A DNA stretch of 5,682 nucleotides from JBDHRG01 sp039807445 (GTDB lineage: Bacteria; Pseudomonadota; Gammaproteobacteria; Competibacterales; Competibacteraceae): NCBI GenBank assembly GCA_039807445.1, contig JBDHRG010000229.1:1-5682 (forward strand), in the 5' to 3' direction. The position numbers and the translations under genes are program-made. The notes under the pieces are model-generated. The model had not been told where the DNA came from and searched no databases. It worked only from the letters and a program-made list of their open reading frames with translations. Positions 1 to 5,377 of the stretch are shown piece by piece. Positions within the stretch are counted from its first letter, which is position 1; every line of letters starts with the position of its first letter.

Positions 1-59
1 CCTAGTCGCTTTGGGCTAATACGGCCTCCGGCGAGCTCCCGCTGGTCGGCTAGCTCCGG

Positions 60-197
60 TACGGCGGCGCGAGGGGGATGTTGCTGCGCTCATTCTCGGC
101 ATACCTCCGTGTATGCCTCCGAGGTACGGCGCCGCTCCGCGCTTTCCCTGCGCCCGCGGCGCGCGTAATCCGCTCCGCAACATCCCCCTCGCGCCGC
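60..197 (+). repeat. Structured palindromic repeat element, copy 1
   Basis: This intergenic element matches a second, inverted copy at 4349-4476. A perfect 21-bp inverted repeat (64-84 with 177-197) closes it. Inside are hairpin A (stem 98-104/111-117, loop CTCCGT at 105-110) and hairpin B (stem 129-135/156-162, inner stem 139-142/150-153, loop 143-149). Together they suggest a three-way junction. In the 92-nt core (85-176), 86 positions are identical to copy 2. The differences are two compensated pairs in hairpin A (99-116 and 101-114) and two changes in the hairpin B loop. The closing stem adds compensated changes at 78-183, 80-181 and 82-179. The size and form recall ERIC-like extragenic palindromes or a non-autonomous mobile element, but I cannot assign it to a named family. 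No target-site duplication is obvious. The strand given is arbitrary and only marks the orientation relative to copy 2. Confidence 0.9.
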
Positions 198-263
198 TCG
201 ACGCGCGCAAAATTCCTGAAATCCGTATAAGCTCGCGCCTCGTTTCGCAGGGGAGGGGCGCGC

Positions 264-1469
264 GTGGGACTCGCCGGACGTCGCATTCTGCTGGGCATCA
301 CCGGCGGCATCGCCGCCTACAAGAGCGCGGACCTGGCGCGCCGGCTGCGCGAGCGCGGCGCCGAGGTGCAGGTCGCGATGACCCGCGCTGCGACCGAGTT
401 CGTCACGCCGCTGACGCTGCAGGCGGTGTCGGGGCGGGCGGTGCGCACCACGCTGCTCGACCCCGCCGCCGAAGCCGGCATGAGCCACATCGAGCTGGCG
501 CGCTGGCCCGAGCTGATCCTGGTCGCGCCGGCCTCGGCCGACTTCATCGCGCGCCTGGCGCACGGCTTCGCCGACGACCTGCTCAGCACGCTGTGCCTGG
601 CGACCGACACCCCGATCGCGGTCGCCCCGGCGATGAACCGGCTGATGTGGGCCAACGCGGCGACGCAGGCCAACCTCGAGACCCTGCGCACGCGCGGCGT
701 CCGTATCTGGGGTCCGGCCGCCGGCGAGCAAGCCTGCGGCGAGGTCGGCGCGGGGCGCATGCTCGAGCCGCTCGAGCTGCGCGAGCACGCCGAAGCCTTC
801 TTCGCCGACGGCGCGCTCGCGGGGCTGCGCGTGCTGATCACCGCCGGGCCGACGCGCGAGCCGATCGACCCGGTGCGCTTCGTCAGCAACCGCTCGACCG
901 GCAAGCAGGGCTTCGCGGTCGCCGAAGCCGCCGCCGCCGCCGGGGCCGAGGTCACGCTGGTCGCCGGCCCGGTGAGCCTGGCAACACCGGCCGGTGTCGC
1001 GCGCGTCGACGTCGAGTCGGCCGCCGAGATGCACGCCGCGGTGATGGCGCGTGCGCGCGATGCCGACATCTTCGTCGCCACCGCCGCGGTCGCCGATTAC
1101 CGTGCTGCTGCGCCCGCCGAGCAAAAGATCAAGAAGTCGGCCGAGCGCCTGACGCTCGAGCTCGAGCGCAACCCCGACATCCTCGCCGAGGTGTCGGCGC
1201 TGACCGAGCAGCGGCCGTTCTGCGTCGGCTTCGCCGCCGAGACGCACGACGTGCTCGCCTACGCCGAAGACAAGCGCCGGCGCAAGCGGCTCGACCTGAT
1301 CTGCGCCAACCAGGTCGGTGAGGGGCTGGGGTTCGAAGCCGACGTCAACGCGCTGCACGTGCTGTGGGAAGGCGGTGCGCGCGCGCTGCCGCAGGCCGAC
1401 AAGCGCGCGCTCGCCGCGGCGCTGGTCGAGCTGATCGCCGAGCGCTTCAACGCCGGCCGTCCCTCCTGA
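264..1469 (+). CDS. coaBC: Bifunctional phosphopantothenoylcysteine decarboxylase / phosphopantothenate-cysteine ligase
   Basis: This cytoplasmic enzyme (401 aa, close to the usual 400) performs two successive steps of coenzyme A synthesis. It joins 4'-phosphopantothenate to cysteine using CTP (CoaB half), then decarboxylates the product with FMN to 4'-phosphopantetheine (CoaC half). The N-terminal CoaC domain (about 1-180) shows GITGGIAAYKS at 11-21, the catalytic His75 in SHIELARW, PAMN with Asn125, and the QACGEVGAGRM loop with Cys158. All three key residues sit at the E. coli numbering. The C-terminal CoaB domain (about 188-395) shows ITAGPTREPIDPVRFVSN with Asn209, AAVADYR at 274-280, and the KIKK lysine at 288. 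The start is GTG at 264, chosen because a GGGGAGGGG ribosome binding site (250-258) lies just upstream and the protein then starts right before the FMN domain. It heads the block with dut 6 nt downstream, a pairing also known in E. coli. Confidence 0.97.
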   Translation: MGLAGRRILLGITGGIAAYKSADLARRLRERGAEVQVAMTRAATEFVTPLTLQAVSGRAVRTTLLDPAAEAGMSHIELARWPELILVAPASADFIARLAHGFADDLLSTLCLATDTPIAVAPAMNRLMWANAATQANLETLRTRGVRIWGPAAGEQACGEVGAGRMLEPLELREHAEAFFADGALAGLRVLITAGPTREPIDPVRFVSNRSTGKQGFAVAEAAAAAGAEVTLVAGPVSLATPAGVARVDVESAAEMHAAVMARARDADIFVATAAVADYRAAAPAEQKIKKSAERLTLELERNPDILAEVSALTEQRPFCVGFAAETHDVLAYAEDKRRRKRLDLICANQVGEGLGFEADVNALHVLWEGGARALPQADKRALAAALVELIAERFNAGRPS

Positions 1470-1475
1470 CAGTCC

Positions 1476-1931
1476 ATGCACACCATCGAACTGAAGATCC
1501 TCGACCCGCGCCTCGGCGACACCATCCCGCTGCCCGCGTACGCCACCGACGGTTCGGCCGGGCTCGACCTGCGCGCCGCGCTCGAGGCGCCGCTGACGCT
1601 GGAGCCCGGCGAAACGCAGCTGATCCCGACCGGCATCGCGCTGCACCTGAAAGACCCTGGGCTGGCCGCGGTGCTGCTGCCGCGCTCGGGGCTCGGCCAC
1701 AAGCACGGCATCGTGCTCGGCAACCTGGTCGGGCTGATCGATTCCGACTACCAGGGCACGCTGATGGTCTCGGTCTGGAACCGCGGCACCGATACCTTCA
1801 CGGTCGAGGTCGGCGAGCGCATCGCGCAGATGGTGATCGTGCCGGTGGTGCGCGCGCGCTTCGAACTGGTCGACGCCTTCGCCGCCAGCCGCCGCGGCGA
1901 AGGCGGCTTCGGTCACTCCGGGCGGCACTGA
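1476..1931 (+). CDS. dut: Deoxyuridine 5'-triphosphate nucleotidohydrolase (dUTPase)
   Basis: This enzyme hydrolyses dUTP to dUMP and pyrophosphate. It keeps uracil out of DNA and feeds dTMP synthesis. The 151-aa length is typical of the homotrimeric all-beta family, and all five signature motifs are present. They are TDGSAGLDLRA (24-34), PTGIAL (51-56), PRSGLG (69-74) followed by GNLVGLIDSDYQG (82-94) with the catalytic Asp89, ERIAQMV (114-120), and the C-terminal RGEGGFGHSG (140-149) that closes over the active site. The ATG is 6 nt past the coaBC stop. No good ribosome binding site is visible in this gap, so its translation is probably coupled to coaBC. Nothing about the protein looks unusual. 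Confidence 0.97.
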   Translation: MHTIELKILDPRLGDTIPLPAYATDGSAGLDLRAALEAPLTLEPGETQLIPTGIALHLKDPGLAAVLLPRSGLGHKHGIVLGNLVGLIDSDYQGTLMVSVWNRGTDTFTVEVGERIAQMVIVPVVRARFELVDAFAASRRGEGGFGHSGRH

Positions 1932-1941
1932 GCGGATAGGC

Positions 1942-1962
1942 GGGGAATGGGGAATGGGGAAT
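1942..1962 (+). repeat. Three tandem copies of the heptamer GGGGAAT
   Basis: GGGGAAT occurs three times head to tail in the gap after dut, immediately before a hairpin whose far arm contains the complementary CCCCATTCC. It differs in composition from the flanking genes. It could be a slipped-strand repeat or the relic of an extragenic repeat family. I see no protein-coding role. Confidence 0.75.
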
Positions 1963-1994
1963 GAGGAAGGGCATGGGATTGCCCCATTCCTCAT
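1961..1994 (+). other. Hairpin between dut and algC (possible attenuator or terminator-like structure)
   Basis: The arms ATGAGGAA (1961-1968) and TTCCTCAT (1987-1994) pair perfectly. Inside them GGGCA (1969-1973) pairs with TGCCC (1980-1984) around a 6-nt loop, leaving a 2-nt bulge at 1985-1986. This gives 13 bp in all. The sequence after it (CGCTGTTTACTC) has only a short T run, so it is a poor intrinsic terminator. It may protect the 3' end of the dut transcript, attenuate read-through into algC, or simply be a repeat relic. Confidence 0.5.
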
Positions 1995-2037
1995 CGCTGT
2001 TTACTCATTACTCGAACGAAAGCCAGCGCACGTTCTC

Positions 2038-2043
2038 GGAGGG
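2038..2043 (+). promoter_or_regulatory. Ribosome binding site that fixes the TTG start of algC
   Basis: GGAGGG lies 5 nt before the TTG at 2049. The reading frame has no ATG, GTG or other TTG between the upstream in-frame TGA (1962-1964) and this TTG, so this site and codon are the only reasonable start. Confidence 0.8.
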
Positions 2044-2048
2044 CCCCC

Positions 2049-3407
2049 TTGCAGCACCTGTTCCGTGAATACGACATCCGCGGCAAGGCCGGCACCGAGC
2101 TGAACGCGGGCTTCGCCTACGCGCTCGGCCAGGCGGTCGGCAGCGAGGCGCTGGCGCGCGGCGAAGGGCTGCTCGTCGTCGGTCACGACGGCCGCCGCTC
2201 GAGCCCGAGCCTGGCGCTGGCGCTGCGCGAAGGGCTGATGGCGGCGGGCGTCGACGTCTACGACGCCGGCCTCGTGACCACGCCGGCGCTGTACGTCGCG
2301 GCGCTGAGCGCCGGCAGCGGCGCCGGCGTGATGGTGACCGGCTCGCACAACCCGCCGGCCGACAACGGCTTCAAGGTGCTGCTCGGCGGCGAAGCGATCT
2401 TCGGCGAGGCGGTGCAGGCGCTGTGGCGGCGGATCGAGACGCGCGACTTCGCCGCCGGCCGTGGCCGCGAGCGCCCGCTCGCGGTGCTGCCCGACTACTT
2501 CGCGCGGCTCGCTGCGGCGCTGCCGCCGCTGGAGGTTCCGCTGAAGGTCGTCGTCGACGCCGGCAACGGTGTCGCCGGCTTGACCGCACCGGCCGCGCTG
2601 CGCCGGCTCGGCTGCGAGGTGATCGAGCTGTACTGCGAGGTCGACGGCCGCTTCCCGAACCACCACCCCGATCCGCTGGTGCCGGCCAACCTGCGCGCGC
2701 TGCAGGCGAAGGTGCTCGAGACCGGCGCCGCGCTCGGGCTGGCCTTCGACGGCGACGGCGACCGCCTCGGCGTGGTCACCGAGACCGGCGAGATCGTCTG
2801 GCCCGACCGGCTGATGATGGCGTTCGCCGACGAGGTGCTCACCGCCGACCCGGGGGCGGCGATCGTGTTCGACGTCAAGTGCAGCGCGCGGCTTGCGCGG
2901 CTGGTCGAAGCCCGGGGCGGACGGCCCGAGCTCTGGCGCACCGGCCACAGCCCGATCAAGGCGCGCCGGCGTGAGCTCGGTGCGCCCTTCGCCGGCGAGT
3001 TCAGCGGCCACCTGTGCTTCGTCGACTGGTTCGGCATCGACGACGCGCTGTACGCCGCGCTGCGCCTGGTGCGGCGGCTGGCGGCGGCGGGCGGGTCGGC
3101 GAGCCGCTGGTTCGCCGCCTACCCCACCGGGCTTGCTACGCCCGAGCTGCGCGTGGCGTGCGCCGAGCCGCACGCGCTGGTCGCGCGGCTCGATCCGGCG
3201 GCCTTCGGCGCCGGGCGCGTCGTCACCGTCGACGGGCTGCGGGTCGAGTACGCCGAGGGCTGGGGGCTGGTGCGCGCCTCGAATACCGAAGCCTGCCTGG
3301 TGCTGCGCTTCGAGGCCGACGATGCGAGTAAACTGGCGGCCGTCCGGCGGCGCGTGTGCGCGGCGCTGCGTGCGCTCGATCCCGGCCTGAACCTGCCCGA
3401 CCGATAG
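2049..3407 (+). CDS. algC: Phosphomannomutase/phosphoglucomutase (AlgC/ManB type)
   Basis: This alpha-D-phosphohexomutase interconverts the 6-phosphate and 1-phosphate forms of mannose and glucose, supplying precursors for exopolysaccharide, LPS or storage sugars. The 452-aa protein has the family order of motifs. FREYDIRG is at 5-12. The TGSHNP phosphoserine loop (97-102) has Ser99 as the phosphate carrier. The metal loop DGDGDR (234-239) has three aspartates for Mg2+. GEFSGH (316-321) is the sugar-specificity loop, where AlgC has GEMSGH. RASNT (409-413) is the C-terminal phosphate-binding loop. The GE-SGH loop and the length support the dual mannose/glucose PMM/PGM group over GlmM. Translation starts at TTG, which may keep expression low. 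It is separated from dut by a 117-nt gap with repeats, so it may have its own promoter. The stop TAG (3405-3407) forms part of the argB ribosome binding site. Confidence 0.93.
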   Translation: MQHLFREYDIRGKAGTELNAGFAYALGQAVGSEALARGEGLLVVGHDGRRSSPSLALALREGLMAAGVDVYDAGLVTTPALYVAALSAGSGAGVMVTGSHNPPADNGFKVLLGGEAIFGEAVQALWRRIETRDFAAGRGRERPLAVLPDYFARLAAALPPLEVPLKVVVDAGNGVAGLTAPAALRRLGCEVIELYCEVDGRFPNHHPDPLVPANLRALQAKVLETGAALGLAFDGDGDRLGVVTETGEIVWPDRLMMAFADEVLTADPGAAIVFDVKCSARLARLVEARGGRPELWRTGHSPIKARRRELGAPFAGEFSGHLCFVDWFGIDDALYAALRLVRRLAAAGGSASRWFAAYPTGLATPELRVACAEPHALVARLDPAAFGAGRVVTVDGLRVEYAEGWGLVRASNTEACLVLRFEADDASKLAAVRRRVCAALRALDPGLNLPDR

Positions 3408-3415
3408 GAGACCCC

Positions 3416-4309
3416 ATGGCCCTGACGCCCGAGTCGGCGATCAACGTCGCCCACGTCCTCACCGAAGCCCTGCCGTACATCCAGCGCTATGCCGACAAGA
3501 CCATCGTCATCAAGTTCGGCGGCAACGCGATGGAGACCGAGGAGGTCCAGTCGAGCTTCGCCCGTGACGTGGTGCTGATGAAGACCGTCGGCATCAACCC
3601 GGTGGTGGTGCACGGCGGCGGGCCGCAGATCGGCACGCTGCTGAAGGCGCTCGGCAAGGAGAGCCGCTTCGTCGACGGGCTGCGCGTGACCGACGCCGAG
3701 ACCATGGACGTGGTCGAGATGGTGCTCGGCGGCCTGGTCAACAAGCAGATCGTCAGCCTGATCAACAAGCACGGCGGCAAGGCCGTCGGCCTGACCGGCA
3801 AGGACGCCGAGCTGATCCGCGCGCGCAAGCTCGAGTACAGCCGCAAGACGCCGGAGATGGATGCGCCCGAGATCATCGACCTCGGCCACGTCGGCGAAGT
3901 CGCGTCGATCGACACCGGGGTGATCGAGATGCTGGTCAAGGGCGACTTCATCCCGGTGATCGCCCCGACCGGGGTCGGCCCGGATGGGCGCGCCTACAAC
4001 ATCAACGCCGACACCGTCGCCGGCAAGGTGGCCGAAGCGCTGAAGGCCGAGAAGTTCATGCTGCTGACCAACATCAGCGGCATCCTCGACAAGCAGGGCA
4101 AGCTGCTCACCGGGCTCAGCGCGCGCGAAGTCGATGCGCTGATCAACGACGGCACCATCTACGGCGGCATGCTGCCCAAGGTGCGCTGCGCGCTCGACGC
4201 GGTGCGCGGCGGCGTCAGGACTTCGCTGATCCTCGACGGCCGCGTGCCGCACTCGGTGCTGGTCGAGCTGTTCACCGACGAAGGCATCGGCACGTTGATC
4301 CGCGGCTGA
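3416..4309 (+). CDS. argB: Acetylglutamate kinase
   Basis: This enzyme phosphorylates N-acetyl-L-glutamate with ATP, the second step of arginine synthesis, in the cytoplasm. The 297-aa protein has KFGGNAM at 33-39 (catalytic Lys33), the glycine-rich VVVHGGGPQI at 63-72, FVDGLRVTD at 85-93 (Arg90, substrate binding), NINADTVAGKVAEAL in the nucleotide-binding half, and MLPKVRCALDAV near the C terminus. The N-terminal extension containing AHVLTEALPYIQRY (12-25) matches the helix that joins dimers into a hexamer in arginine-inhibited enzymes such as those of P. aeruginosa and Thermotoga. I therefore infer feedback inhibition by arginine. The ATG at 3416 follows TAGGAG (3405-3410) by 5 nt. That site overlaps the algC stop, so the two genes are probably translationally coupled. 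A longer in-frame reading back to 3356 lies inside algC and is not needed. Confidence 0.97.
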   Translation: MALTPESAINVAHVLTEALPYIQRYADKTIVIKFGGNAMETEEVQSSFARDVVLMKTVGINPVVVHGGGPQIGTLLKALGKESRFVDGLRVTDAETMDVVEMVLGGLVNKQIVSLINKHGGKAVGLTGKDAELIRARKLEYSRKTPEMDAPEIIDLGHVGEVASIDTGVIEMLVKGDFIPVIAPTGVGPDGRAYNINADTVAGKVAEALKAEKFMLLTNISGILDKQGKLLTGLSAREVDALINDGTIYGGMLPKVRCALDAVRGGVRTSLILDGRVPHSVLVELFTDEGIGTLIRG

Positions 4310-4348
4310 CCACCAATTTCGACAACAAACGTCCGCTTGCGGCGATCC

Positions 4349-4476
4349 GGGGGCTATCGTGGAGCGGATTACGCGCGCCGCGGGCGCAGGATAGCGCGGA
4401 GCGGCGCCGTACCTCGGAGACGTACACGGAGGTACGTCGAGAATGAGCGCAGCGATAGCCCCCTCGCCCCGCCGTA
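4349..4476 (-). repeat. Structured palindromic repeat element, copy 2 (inverted relative to copy 1)
   Basis: It lies between the convergent ends of argB and the RNase T2-like gene. The closing stem is 4349-4359 with 4453-4463 (11 bp) plus a T-G wobble at 4360/4452. Hairpin A has arms 4419-4425 and 4432-4438 around the conserved loop ACGGAG (complement of CTCCGT). Hairpin B has arms 4375-4381 and 4401-4407 with an inner GCGC/GCGC stem and a 6-nt loop. Its closing stem reads GGGGGCTATCG where the matching part of copy 1 has a different sequence, yet each copy pairs with itself. The closing stem is shorter than in copy 1 (11 against 21 bp), and similarity ends near 4349 on one side and 4476 on the other. 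At this site the element could act as a bidirectional 3'-end structure for both convergent genes. No separate T-run terminator is visible in 4310-4517. Confidence 0.9.
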
Positions 4477-4517
4477 ATACGCACCAAGCTTATCGTGATC
4501 CGTATGACACGCGCCGC

Positions 4518-5228
4518 TCACGGTCCGGTGCCGCGCACCGACACCGGGCCACGGCCGCAGCCGCCGGGGGCGGCGGGGCCGCCGCTGGCGCAGGCGCGCG
4601 GCTTGCCGTCGTGGCCGTAGCAGATGCGCACCTCTTCGAGCCAGCGCCGCACGCGCGGCTCGCCGGGGGCGGCCTTGCGGTAGCCGCTCTGGTAGCGGCA
4701 GGCGCGCCGCACCGCCTCGGCCGGCAGCCCCGGGTTGGCGGCGACGAATTCGCCGACCAGCGCGGCGGTGTCGGTGGTGCGCGTCTCGGCGGCGGGCTCG
4801 CGCCAGGCTTCGGGGATGCTGAGGTCGACGTACAGGCTCTCGGCGAGGTTCAGCCAGGCTTCGGGCTCGAGCCCGACGCAGGCGCCGTGGCGGCGCCAGG
4901 CCTGCTGCAGCAGCGTTTCGCTCGGCGTCATCGGCAGGTAGCGGTCGACCAGCTCGGGGCTCAGCGGCGGCACCGTGCGGCACTCGGCCGGCGGTTCCCG
5001 TCCCGCTGTGCGTTGCGGCGCCAGCGTCAGCACGATGAAGCCGTAGCGCCGCTCGCCGGCGCACAGCGTGCGGTTGTCGAGCCGGTCGCCGGTCTCGGCG
5101 CAGCGCTGCGGTGCCCAGGCCAGCGTCAGCGCGTAGCCCTCGGCTTCGTCGGTGCGGTCCGCAGCGATCGCGGTCGCGGTGATCCCGGCGAGCAGCAGCG
5201 CGACGCCGCGCAGTGGACAAGGCCTCAT
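4518..5228 (-). CDS. Exported RNase T2-family protein with degraded catalytic motifs
   Basis: This 236-aa protein begins with a likely signal peptide (about 1-22, hydrophobic VALLLAGITATAIA, cleavage near Ala22), so it should act in the periplasm or outside the cell. The T2 layout is recognisable: YALTLAWAPQRC (32-43), FIVLTLAPQ (64-72) at the CAS1 position, MTPSETLLQQAWRRHGAC (100-117) at the CAS2 position, EFVAANPGL (160-168) and LEEVRICYGHDGKPRAC (197-213). Cysteines 43, 56, 83, 117, 177, 203 and 213 fit the disulfide pattern. Active members have FxxHGLWP and HEWxKHG. Here the CAS1 His is replaced by Leu or Thr, depending on the exact alignment, and the Trp by Ala. CAS2 reads QAWRRHG, losing the first His and the Glu, with Lys changed to Arg and only His114 kept. 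RNA cleavage by the usual mechanism is therefore unlikely. The ATG overlaps the stop of a 19-codon ORF, suggesting coupled translation. The last 20 or so residues are Gly/Pro-rich. The family call is by motif only. Confidence 0.8.
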   Translation of the reverse strand: MRPCPLRGVALLLAGITATAIAADRTDEAEGYALTLAWAPQRCAETGDRLDNRTLCAGERRYGFIVLTLAPQRTAGREPPAECRTVPPLSPELVDRYLPMTPSETLLQQAWRRHGACVGLEPEAWLNLAESLYVDLSIPEAWREPAAETRTTDTAALVGEFVAANPGLPAEAVRRACRYQSGYRKAAPGEPRVRRWLEEVRICYGHDGKPRACASGGPAAPGGCGRGPVSVRGTGP

Positions 5229-5284
5229 GCCGGCGCCCCGGTTTCGAGCCCGCAGGCGTGCAGGCAGTCCTCGAAGGTCGGCAT
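5225..5284 (-). CDS. Putative 19-aa micro-ORF coupled to the RNase T2-like gene
   Basis: The ORF encodes MPTFEDCLHACGLETGAPA. Its ATG (5284-5282) is preceded by GGGGAGGAGC, a much stronger ribosome binding site than anything before the T2-like ATG. Its TGA (5227-5225) overlaps the next ATG as ATGA, the usual mark of translational coupling. It has no membrane segment or signal peptide, but carries two cysteines (7 and 11) in CLHAC. It could be a leader ORF that delivers ribosomes to the T2-like gene, or a real small protein. An in-frame extension further upstream exists but has no comparable start and would cross into the divergent gene, so I use this ATG. I do not recognise the peptide. Confidence 0.55.
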   Translation of the reverse strand: MPTFEDCLHACGLETGAPA

Positions 5285-5377
5285 CAGTGCTCCTCCCCGT
5301 GCCGGTGCCGCTGGTGTCGGCCGATAACCGAATAGCAGCTTTCGCGGCCCGGCGCCGCCTGAGGAGGAGAGACGCGC
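5285..5377. promoter_or_regulatory. Divergent intergenic region, presumed to hold two promoters
   Basis: These 93 nt separate the minus-strand micro-ORF/T2-like pair from the plus-strand membrane protein gene. Both ends carry strong ribosome binding sites: GGGGAGGAGC on the minus strand just before 5284, and GAGGAGGAGA at 5361-5370 on the plus strand. The only AT-richer patch is around 5321-5342 (GATAACCGAATAGCAGCTTT). I cannot assign convincing -35/-10 boxes, so promoters are inferred from gene orientation only. Confidence 0.45.

Noticed and set aside
1..59. A gene end or terminator at the left edge
   Set aside because: I found no frame with recognisable protein features and only weak short pairings (GAGCT with AGCTC), so nothing is called.
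60..197. CRISPR array or tRNA in the repeat region
   Set aside because: There is a single palindromic unit with no repeat-spacer periodicity, and no cloverleaf with anticodon or T-loop consensus.
226..231. TATAAG as a possible -10 box for coaBC
   Set aside because: No -35-like hexamer lies at the right distance (203-208 is GCGCGC), so I do not list it as a promoter.
16..310. Short open frames through repeat copy 1 (for example on the minus strand)
   Set aside because: Similar peptides arise from copy 2, but the sequence varies to preserve base pairing and not codons, and the one-base length difference shifts the frame. These are probably translations of a non-coding repeat.
90..1994. A 634-codon open frame on the minus strand opposite coaBC and dut
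   Set aside because: It is antisense to two genes with complete catalytic motifs. Its composition (runs of Arg, Gly, Asp, Gln) is the usual mirror of GC-rich coding sequence.
2001..3173. A 390-codon minus-strand open frame opposite algC
   Set aside because: It is a shadow of algC codon bias with no recognisable motif and no convincing ribosome site.
3119..4252. A 377-codon minus-strand open frame opposite argB and the end of algC
   Set aside because: It is antisense to argB and rich in His, Asp, Val and Leu, as expected for a mirror frame. No domain is visible.
4343..4502. GATCCG on both sides of repeat copy 2 (4344-4349 and 4497-4502) as a target-site duplication
   Set aside because: The right copy lies about 20 nt beyond the end of similarity, and copy 1 has no matching pair. 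Six bases can recur by chance in this composition.
4443..5327. A 294-codon plus-strand open frame opposite the RNase T2-like gene
   Set aside because: It starts inside the repeat and lies antisense to a gene with a signal peptide and T2 motifs. It is low-complexity Ala/Gly/Arg/Gln.
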